Assembly: GCA_025267735.1 (NCBI GenBank)
Contig: CM046303.1
Coordinates: 56,313,403 to 56,377,402, forward strand
Origin: Mactra quadrangularis
Lineage: Eukaryota > Mollusca > Bivalvia > Venerida > Mactridae
Direction: 5' to 3'
DNA length: 64,000 bases
The notes beneath the pieces were generated by a model. It was not told the origin of the DNA and ran no database searches. It worked only from the letters and a program-made list of their open reading frames with translations. A program made the position numbers and the translations under genes. Below are positions 18,401-30,400 of this stretch, piece by piece; within the stretch, counting starts at the first letter, position 1, and every line of letters begins with the position of its first letter.

Positions 18401-21400
18401 AAGTCATGATTCTGTTAAACTACACTATCTGGCAACGTGTGGCATTTAAAATTACAACGAAAACTTTTAAATTTTTATACCATTATGCTTATCTACTCGT
18501 ATAGTTTAATCAATGCGTTAATTTCATATACAGATTAATGGCGAGGCAGAGTTCACAGTTCCAATGACAAGACTCAAGGAAGTGGAACAGTTTTTGAGTG
18601 GAACTAATTTGAAATTTGAAGTTAATGTGACAGAAGATCTCACCAAGTTCAAACAAAGTGATGAACAAGAATTGACATTTTATGATAATCACATTAAACT
18701 GAAATTTCCCAAATCATTACCAGACACGTTTAAACCTGGAATGGTTTACGATTCTGTGGTAAGATATTTATTTAAGTTAAAATTTAAATTAGATCATGAA
18801 TATATAATTCCATTGTTGACTTGATACTTGTTTACTTTGCTTTTGAGAACGGAGCTATTATACGTTAGAACATGACGCATATAAGTCGTAGAATGGATGC
18901 GTAAATTATAAAAAAACGACTCATCCAATTACACCACATTGTTTTGTTACATATAGTTTTCAAATCAATACTTATTTAATTTAAAAAAAATTCAAAATAT
19001 GATTCGAACTGTCAAATGTAGTCTTCAAATATATTGTATATCGTGCATTTCATATTTTGCGATGCCAGAATTGAACTAACTCAAACTATCTTTCGTCAAA
19101 GAAATGTAATAAAGTCATCAAATCGGCTGATTTTTAAAAAAAAATATCTCAAACTTATGATTCAATTAATATGCATTCAAACTCCTTTATTTTAACCCGA
19201 CACAAAACATAGACAAATGTTATGTCTTTATTTAGATTGAATCGTAACAAATTGATTTTAAGCAGTATAAGACCATTGGTGTTAACCAAAAGAACTAACA
19301 GCATTGTATAGCTATGCACTAAGTATGCCCCACATATGACACACTCGTTTCATTATTTTTAGGTCATAGTATCTCAACAAGATGACACACCTCCTGATAA
19401 CATAAACGGACAGCTTAAAGTAACTATAACTGAATACAGACGAGCAGGTCCTAAGCCAAGGCCTATAATAGAACCACCAGAGATTTTCCCAGAAAGAGAT
19501 GATAGATGGAATCGCAGAAGGCCAAGGAATGAAAGACTATTTCAAGCAGTTCGACCACCTCGTAGATCAATCATGCCACCGTGGAGGCCTCCTACAAGAG
19601 ATATCACCAAGGTTTTACCACCAATTTATCTCAATATTCCAGCTGACGGTTTCGTTACGTTTCCAGTTGAAGTTGATAAGCCAATCACCAAACTGGTTAT
19701 AAAAGTAAGTAAATTTAACATTCTTCATCTGATATTTGACTTAAACAATTTGTTCATTTTAAAGATGGAGATAATCATTATACATATCAAACTATGCATT
19801 AGCAAACGTTCCATGTACGTGTTTAACAGAACAATAAACAAAAAAAAAAACATTGGCAGATTTTGAAAAGACACTCACTGCCTTGGATATATTTGCTTGT
19901 TGGTACTAAAACCTGTCATAGTTATATTTATGAATTGTCCCACCTATTTCAGGCTGAATATAATGGTATATCTACGACGAAGACATTGAAGAAACGACAT
20001 TCTCCAAGTAACTCCTACCTCCAGACGAGACTGTTGTCTAAAAATCCATCGGTAAGTTGATACTATGTGGATTACACTATATACTAGGGGTGTAACAATA
20101 CGGTAAAAACCGTATTGCAATATATTGCAATACACGAAACCGGTATTGCAATATATTGCAATATATTGCAATACATATTGTTCTCTGCGCATACATGCAT
20201 AGCATGAATTGATGCACGTGCATCGTCTTAATTTGATCAGCATTGTACATAGATATTTGTTTTTTCAACGTATTTTGCAAATGTTTGAATAAGTTAGAAA
20301 AGGGCTTTTTTGAATGAACTTTCAAGATAATTATTTTCTCACTTAACGAAAAACGTTTCTAGTTTCCGAACACATTTTAACATTTATTCAAACATTTAAA
20401 TGTCAGACTCTGATAAAAACAGTCAATATAGAACATAACTAGAAAACCGGTTCTGAAAAAAACGAACCGGTTAAAAACCGTCAGAAGTCGTATTGTAATA
20501 TTAACCGGTATATCGGTTAACCGTTACACCCCTACTATATACCTTGTACTGCGAATAGGAATCATCAAAGAGAATCACATTAGCTATGCATTTCTTTTTT
20601 AAATCTAATCCGTTGCTATCATAATACAGCATAATTATAAATACTCTATACGTCTTAAAGTTAGCGGGTTAAACATTGGCGTTTTTAAAATGTTTTTATA
20701 TAAGCGGGGTCAAATTACGGCGGTGCTCATAATCAAAAACGAAAAAAATAAAACACGAAATGTGATTGCTCTGTTCATCGCAAGGATATTTTGTTCCGAC
20801 GAAAAAGCTGCATTTTTTCCATAAAACATTACTGTATATTCGCGTAGTTACTATTCGTAGAAGTAAATTTGCATTTAGTGTATTCTTTACATTATAGGTG
20901 GGTCAGTCAGCAAGAATTGAAGTAAAAAGTACCAGTGCACCAGGATCAGTAAATTATCAGGTAAATAATAATTCCATAAGTTATTTATGTTAAATGGACT
21001 GAAATTAATGCAGCACAAATGTAATATCTTGTGTCAGTTAGTAACTACAACCTACAAATCGTTAAACAATAAGCACTGCTAAAAGTATGATAAAGTCATA
21101 CATGTGTCTTAAACGCCCTTAGATAAAGCTATTGCTATCTTTGCGAACTATCTGCAACAAACCAATCATGGGTAATAATCACGAGAACATAATAAATCAA
21201 AGTATTGAAATACAGGAAGACTTTCGTGCCCATTGAATTCTAACATCCATACTAAATATTTCTCCTTAAACAGTAGATTCAAGTACGGATCGAGCAGTGC
21301 AAAAATGCGGGCGAAATGTTAATTCTACCCTGTATAACTGGAAAATACTATCAGTTCAAAATACAAAGAATTATTTTCCTCTTCTTCCTATACAAAATCT

Positions 21401-24400
21401 TGAAGTACAGTTTTCGCTTTACAGTTTGTCGCTTAGCATACAAATTCTGTAGGTATTATTAAATGATACAATACTGTAAAACAACTTAAACTTCATGTAA
21501 TGCAAAAATGACAGCAGTATCATTACATTTGACATCTACATACACCATCAATATACAAATCATATTATAGCATCACTCCATGGGTTAAACAGGTCAGGCA
21601 TTTGAACCGTCGATAGTTTTCGACTTGTGGTATAACTAGAGCCTTTCTGCGAAATCGCTGAAAGTCTAATAAAAAGGGTTTTTAAAAAAATTGTTACACA
21701 ATCTTATAATGTATGCATCTATTATATTTATTCTTTTGTGATGTTAAGAAACGGTAATAAAAATGAATATTATCTAACTTGCATGTGTGATGAATTAGCA
21801 CAGATAAAAATTATTCACGCAAGGATCACCCATATGAAACTTATTATACTTTTCAAAAGCTACATAATATAATAATGGTTTATTTTGTTTAGGTGTTTTC
21901 AAGAGGTACAATTGTTGAATCTGGAAAAATAAATATGGGAGGTAAGAAGATGGTATGGGACCTTCCATTAACCGCTGCAATGGCACCAAGAGCTAAAATT
22001 GTATCATTTTATGTGAGAAATGACGGTGAAATAGTTGCTGATGCTCTTGTTATAAATATTGATGGTTCAGTCTACGATAATAAGGTAAACATGTAAACAA
22101 TTTATGGACACATCATCAAACATTTCATTATCAGAGCATATAAATTGCGTATATAACTTATTCAAACAAAAATAATATACACGTGGGTTAATTAATCAGC
22201 GAACATTTGATGTTTGCCTACAAACCAAAGTTAACGACCCATGGCGTGTTGATTTTGACGTATTTTTGGTGTGGTAAAGAAGAAAACAACCTTATCATGT
22301 AGCTTGAAAAAAGACTTTTTTTAGCAAATAGGAGATGTTTAATTCGTGGTCCCTTTTTGTTTCAATCTATGATATCGGCTCTTTCTCACATGTATATCTA
22401 TTATTACTGTGTGACTATATTTTAGGCAAAGAACGACTTATAAGTTGCATACCGGATTACCGGTAAATATTTTCAGATCAACATACATGACCAATCAAAC
22501 TTATTTAATTTTAGGTTGACATTCAATTTAGTACGTATGAGGCTGCTCCAGCGGACCAAATACAAGTTGATGTTAGAGCCGATGCCGGATCTAAAGTACA
22601 CATTTTAGGAGTAGATAAGAGCGTTCTTCTATTGGCTTCTGGAAATGATGTGACAAATCAGCAGGTAATTCTTTGATTATTGATTGCTATGGTATCACAT
22701 GCATGTATTCTGATAACGATTTATTGTTGAATTTAGTCGACTAACACACACATACATTTGTTTTGTCAGCTTGGTAGTAATTTTTGTTTTTTCAAGAAAA
22801 TGATATTTTTTGGAAATTAGGATTGCTAAAATTGTATGTTCAATTCAACTTAATCAACAGATTTTATTTAAACACATTTATGACTAATATAAACTTATTC
22901 TTGACATGAAGTATTTCTTCTTTGGTCTTCTTCCTGTTTTATTTTATTTTCTATAAACACCAATTTATTATTTAATTATATATGTTTGAAGGTTCTACAA
23001 GATTTACGAGAGTTTGACACAAAGAGTAAAGGCAACTCATTTCCATTTGTTTGTGACTGGTTTTGTTTAAGATGGCCTGTGTCCGTTGGTGGTGAGGATA
23101 CCAAAGATGTCTTCGATGTGAGTTCATTATTTCTAATATTTGTATACTCGAAGTTTTATTGTTTATGCATAAGCAAATTACAAGGATCTTAGATCGGGAC
23201 GTCTACAATTAAACTCAATATTAAGGAAACTTCAATGTTTAAATTTTCCGTTCGTCATTATGTCATTAGTCAATACAACCCGAGTTTTTTTAACCTCGCC
23301 ATTTGTAATATTGCCACAACATAATTTTGAACACTCTCAATAAAAAAATATCGACAACTTTTAAATGTTTATGATGTTATACATATGGCACCAATCATTG
23401 ATATAACGTTGCGACTTGACAAAAATCATATCAATTGAACTATTTGTAAGTATTATTACTTAAACACTTTTAGAAAACACAGGAAGATATTAGGAAATTA
23501 TTTTTATGGTTTATTTAATTTCAGGATGCTGGAGTGCTTGTGATCACCGATGCTTTAGTGTATGAACATCCTGAACCTATTCAACGTGAGTGAAATTAAC
23601 ATTTCTATTCTTTTAAAATACATATATTGCAAAAGATTATTGTTTGTTTGTTTGTTTGGGTTTTACGGCGCACCAACACAGAAAGGTCATATCGCGCCGA
23701 AAGCTATTAATGATAATAATAATTCAAACTATATTAATGATGCAAAACTCTATTGCAAAAGATTAAAACTGCATCCGTATTTGCCCTTCAATATATCTTT
23801 CAATGCTAACGATATCTTTTTACGTTCGCTAAATAATCCTGTTATATGATGTTACAGATCCGACTTTTAGGCCAATGTTTATGGCTCGAATGAATAGACC
23901 TTTGGCAATGCCTGGAATGGCAATGCCTGGAAGGGCAATGGAACGACAAATGTTAGATGCTCCGGTGATGATGGCTGCTGTACCTAAAATGGCAGTATTT
24001 GACAATATTGATGCTTCGTTACAAAACCTTGCTCCTGTTCAGAGATCTAGAACTGTGTTTCCAGAAACATGGCTGTGGGTAACGAGAATGGTTGAGTAAG
24101 TATTCTATCAATGAATGGTTTAAAATGAAATATTTTTACATTAATCCTAATAATATATAATAGAAACATCTTTTTTCTTGTAGGAAAATTTAGAAAGCAC
24201 TATCGTAAAAATTTTCGTCTGCGTCAGAATTTCAGGCCTCTTAGTGCAATGGCTGCGGTGGGAACAGTTAATCGCATCTCAATTGAAGATCAAGTCAAGG
24301 ATAGATTAACTCCAGCAGTCCGAACACGTAAACATTTTCCAGAAACATTTATATGGAGCTCAGTCATCGCCGAGTAGGTGAAGCAAAGTATATAGCATGG

Positions 24401-27400
24401 AAACATATTCTTACCAACATACTTATATTAGCCATATATTTTTCTCTTAAACTGTTTATATGTAGACCATCTAAATTCCATGCTTACAATTTTATTCCAT
24501 TTGCTAGTACATGTATGTGTTCTTTTTGAAAAATTTCAAATGGCTTTTCAAACAGCCATTGTCAACTTATTTATTCTCTGTCAAAATATCATTCTCATTT
24601 TAGTTGTTTTAAATATCTTAATAAGTCAGACAGGCATTACAAAATTATTGCGATTTCAAATTATTTAACATTTTTTTATTGAAAAGTAAAGCATATTTCA
24701 TAAACCTTTAAGTCAATATTTACAATATTGTTGAAATTGTAACCGAGTATGTCAAAAGGTAAGTTTCTAGTCTCACCTTCGCATGTACTATATTAAAGTT
24801 ATATAATAAGCACTTTTATGTTTTTAATTACATATTTCTTGCAATTGCATCTCTCCCTTTTTGTTTCTCATTTCTTATTTTCTGCCATTATATATCTTTT
24901 AAGTAAGCCAATTGAATTATACCCGGCATTGTATTACTTTTCTATCTGGTATCGTTAAGTACATTTGCACTTGTTATATTTTCATAACAAACCAATATTA
25001 CCTTATGTAAAATAACTTTTTGCACATGTTTTTCTTCACGGCAATTTTAAGTTATAAATCGATATTATTATCTAAATTTCTGCGCTCTGGCATTGTTCAA
25101 AATTTATACTCGCTTTATAGATGTCAAGTCTTAAGTCGTAATCGTGGAACAAATCTTTACATTTGCAGTGTAATTCAACAATGTTACATCTAGTATTTAG
25201 TTCAGACATGTGCTCACACGTTTTAGAAAATATCATCTTAATTGATTGTTAAAATCTTCTGATACATTCAATAAATATCTAAACACTTGATCATACTAGT
25301 GACGAATGCAAGCGCGTATGACGTGATAATAAGCATGGCTTAACTTTTTTGGTTAATTTTCCATCATTTTATTAATGCTAACTGCCCAACATCTTTGCAT
25401 ATCGACATTTTGATGTAACGGGGTAAGAATGTTTTGCATTCTAGTAGTCGATCAATCTCCGTAAACAGATATCCTGTAGAGCATTGTCGTACAGGATCTC
25501 TACTGTTTCCGTAGAAGGTCACGTCCAGATGAACTTTGTGTCGACCAATCAATGCGTAGCTTTCATCTAGACGAAACACTATTAATAACATTTTGATTTC
25601 GTAATTTCTATTGTTTAGACCAATGTTGGCAGGCTAATTTAACAGCGGTATTATTCACAGTCTGCGATTGGACGGTTCATTTCGAATTGCGTGACGTAGA
25701 CGATGTAAACAAGTTACGTATCATAACAATCTCGTCAAGAATATTATGATGAGAAAAGGTCACCTGAACGTTACCTTCGTTTGAAAAAGGCCAGATCTGA
25801 GTTAGCGAGTAGGCGAGCGAAAATTTTGTATCGGGTTTTGATCAGATTGGTAGTCGATCACGCAGATATTTTTAAAATACGTGACAGTCATGTGATTTAA
25901 ACGTGTTTGTGTTTCTGTCTAAAAATAGAAATATCAGTTTCACCGTAGTTTAGCAGAGTGAAAGTAAACGAGTGATTTTTTAGCGATGCAAAGGAGAGTA
26001 GAGTAATTCGTGTGAAAGGACATTGATTAAAATGTAACATTATGTTTGTTTTTAGGTCAAATGGTTCAGTATCCTTATATGAAACAGTTCCTGATACGAT
26101 TACATCTTGGATAGCTTCAGCTTTTGCCGTTCATCCAACATCAGGTCTCGGTGTTGCAAACCCAACTAGTCCAGTAAGTAGATAAATTTTGCCTTGACAT
26201 CTAAACATAATTTTATTACTGGTACAAACCATGCTTCAATATAGGATTTATTTCGGCTTTCATAGCTTCCAAAGTAATGGTTGACTTGAAGTTTTTATGA
26301 AATCCATTTTGATGAAACAATTACATATAATCTGGGGTGATTTGCAATACCATGTGTTGAAGCAGATTGATAAATTCAATCGGTTTGGAAAAAGTAATCA
26401 ATAGACAAGTTCTATACCAGAGGTGCGTTCAACAATGCGAGCGCTCAAGGCGACATCAAGCGCTTTTGTTCTGAACGCGGAGGCCTGCGCGAATGCTCGC
26501 TAGCGCTCGCGATTCAGCTCGAGAGAAGTTTCGCTTAAATATCGAAGATGGCGGCTGGAAAAATTAAAATTCTTACCACAAACAATTATCCCTGAAAAGT
26601 GGGACGCAAACTTGGGTGTTACTTGTTCTTCATAACATATCCACGCAATGCATATGATAGAATTTATTCGGTACAATAAATTGTGTCATAATGATTCATA
26701 TATGAAACAAAAATGTGAAAGATCTCATGTATCAGCAGAAATAATTGTTTCCACACCCGCTATTTTCAATAATTGCTGTTTGACGCCATCTTGGATTTTA
26801 CAGTGAGCGCTTTCCGTCGTTTAATAGCCCAACAATTCGCGAAGCAGGCGCTCGCTCGAGCGCTCGCATTGTTGAATGCACCTCAGTTGATACTCTACCA
26901 AAATATGCCTTCTGATTAAACTAATATAGTGACGTAAGTAGACAATTATATGTGACTAATAATCTGACGAAGACCGTAGCTATTTCAAAGTAAACCTTAT
27001 ATATATTTTCTTTATATTTGGATATCTTTCAGCTTACTGTGTCCCTACCGTTCTTTGTGACCGCTAATTTACCGTATTCTGTGATACGTGGAGAAAAAGT
27101 CATAATACAAATAAACATCTTTAACTACAACAGGTTTCCCGTAGTTGTAAGTACAGGCATTTTCAGATTCACATTTTAAAATTTGTCAAAGACGCAACAA
27201 TACTTGTTATAATTTATTATTATTTAAATTTTCTGAATGATGTTTGTCGAAATACGAGCTTGTCTTAGATGATACCAACGGCATTATTGCCAATAATTGT
27301 TTTTTTCTATAAAGAGGTTTGAATATGAAAATGACATAATACCTTTTATGTATCAATTTAGTGACATCATCGTTAAATGTATACTTGTTACTTAGACAAC

Positions 27401-30400
27401 TTTCTAAAGGTTTGATAAATATCGTGGATGAACTACAACAGATATTGAAGGAAACATGTCTTATTCTATTCCTTTTCACATCACAATTTGTTTGCATTTA
27501 TAATAAAATGTAATTATACATGTAAAATCACTTTTAAAAAGTCACGGTATTTTGTATATAAACACTTTTATTTCAGGCAAAAGTAACATTTTCTAAAAGT
27601 GATTCTTTCAAGAACATCATATTTACTAGTGCTGGAGCAACTAATGCATCACAAGATATTGTTAGAACTTTAACGGTAAGAGATTAAAGTTTTATATTTT
27701 GATAAAATAATCTAAATAGAGAAACTATGCATGTGTCCTATAATCGTATTTAAAGAACTATTCCATGGGTTATGTAGGCAAGGAGAAATAAACAATTCAC
27801 TTATGGGCATTACATTTCATTAAAAAGTTGGAAAGAATTTAAGATTTTTCATTTAAATTTGCTAAAATGCAGTAAAAGATTTAACCTCTAAATATCTTGT
27901 AAAATGGGTATAAAAGAATTAGAATTTGAAATTTTTTCGACTTTTAGGAGGGAGCTCCCTCCCGGACCCTCCCCAGTGGCGGAAAAACAAAATTGGCCAG
28001 TGGGATCCCTGGTTATCTGCACGGCGTATTTAGTTTGGAAAATATTAAAACAACAAAAGATTTTAAATGGCTTTTAATTTTATTTGTTGCAATATGACAA
28101 AAAGAGTGCTGGCAATGCGTGTAAAACATTAAACATGTCATGGCATTTATCAAACAAGTGTATTATAATAAAATAGGTACATGTATTGTGTCTTGTTCTA
28201 ACTAAATAAATCAACTTCGATCAGGGATAGAATTATGCATATATGAATCAAAACGTGTAAAAATATGGAAATAACAAAACAACGAGACAAGAAGTCTGGG
28301 TCTTTTCCATGGAGCCACTCCTCAACTGTGGCCACGATAGCAGATATTTGAGTCTTGTTCTTCTTTGGCTTCGGAAATCCTGGCCCTACTCACTGACGAC
28401 TTTGGACTCATCAACAATAACTAGAAGCGAAAGAAGAGTATCTTTTGCCCTCAAACGCTTCAACAACGCACTGCATACTGATGCTCTCGTAGCTACTTGC
28501 TCATTGCTATGAGTCATTGGGTTTTTGGGATCCAACGGATTGTAAGCTTGTGTATCCCTAAACGATCATGCAATATTGTTGAAATGGTACTGTGTGAAAT
28601 GCCTAATGCTTGTGCCATTACTTGCCAATCTACGTATACCAAGTCTCTGACTTTATGTCATAGGCTGGTTATTTATTGGCTCGCCCTCGTATTTTTAAAA
28701 CACAAAATCTATATTATCTACTTTTTAGATACAACCTGATGAAGGAAGACCCCTGTACTTTCCAATAATTCCAGATGTAATTGGTTTAGCAGACATTAAA
28801 GTTACTGCACAATCTACTATGATGTCAGATGCTATACACAAACGACTTTTAGTGGAGGTAAGAGTCGATAATGAGGCTAGTAAGAGTACGCAGTGAATGA
28901 ATGTGATATTATATGACAATAAAATAATTTCATAATGCATACTTTGAGATTCTGGTATGAAACAATCCGAATTATTATTTTTATTCATCTGAAAGCATAT
29001 CCATTTATATATATTTAATCTCATATCATATGTCACTTGGATTCCGTGTAGTGGTATCATGGGTCAACTCTGTATGCGATTGTCACATTCTTTATCTATG
29101 TCTTGTCCATATTCAGTTAATATATATAAAGAAATTAAATTTCTTTTCGGTGTACTTTGCATTTTTGTATTACTTACGGCTGTGTGTAAATGAATGTTCT
29201 TTGTTTATTAATCAATTTTGATTCATGCAATCACAAACCCACTTGAAAGCTGTGTGTAAGTTAGGTCGCCAAATTGACCAAAATAAACAATATTGAACTT
29301 TGATGTAAGACATATATAAATGTCCATGTAATGTATGCAATATTTTTCATATTTACCAATCTATATGAATTTTGATATTCAAGGCTGAAGGTTCGCCAAG
29401 GGAATACAATAAACCAATTCTTGTTGACTTGGAAACGGTTGGTTCCATATCGGAAACTGTTGATGTGGTGTATCCTGTCGGGACAGTTCACGGATCTGAA
29501 ATTGTGAGAGCTACCGTGATCGGTATGGGATTATATGTTTCTTATACATGTATATTATTTTGAATTTATATCATGATTGTATCTAATTGCCAGATTATTA
29601 AGCCTGCAGCAAGATAAAACAATAAAAGATGCGAACTTGTGATTTTTGATGTTCATATTCATGTTAAGATATTATTATATGCTCTCGTAAATAATGTCTC
29701 CTTGTTTTCTAGAGCGTGTCGCGTTCAATGTACTCGTATAGGCAAAAACTCATTTTTATTTTAACAATTGCAATTAGTTTATTACTTCTATCAAAAATGA
29801 TAACAAATGTACCTTCTTCAAAGTATGCTCTGGTATTAAGGATAGCAGTTACGAAAAAAACATTAGTTAAGGTATGCATATACAAATGTTCATACATTAT
29901 TTTAAATTGATCAGAGTATTTAAAGGTTTAGATCGGAATAATGTCTTGTAGTGGACAAATATTAGCTTACTACAGACTGTATGGAAATATGTGTTTTTTC
30001 TCTTCAGGTGACTTGATGGGACCGAGCATTAGTGGACTTGATTCTTTATTGAAATTACCATATGGTTGTGGAGAGCAGAACATGTTGAACTTTGCTCCTA
30101 ATATATTTATTGTGAAATATTTGGAGGCAACCAACTCTACCAATGCAGATGTAATGCATAAAGCTAAAGACTTTATGGAAACAGGTAAGTCAAACTGTAA
30201 AATTACATTCATATTAACATTAGGAGATATATGAGCGTTTTAATGAGAGTATATGAAAAGTTTCTAAATCACGCTGATCTTTAGACTTCCAAGACCATTT
30301 ACCATTTCTTGTAAATATATTTTAAGCATAGAGAATTTGCAGTCATAATTTGTTGGCAACAAGGCAGCTATTTTACTGCTTCTTTTTAATTTAATACTCT

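Noticed and set aside
24374..26055. Additional TEP bait exons after exon 19
   Set aside because: No further FPET-like strand with matching phases and splice sites was found by eye.
28309..28739. Plus-strand frames in TEP intron 22
   Set aside because: They are antisense to the decayed mariner sequence and overlap TEP exon 23 in the wrong frame.
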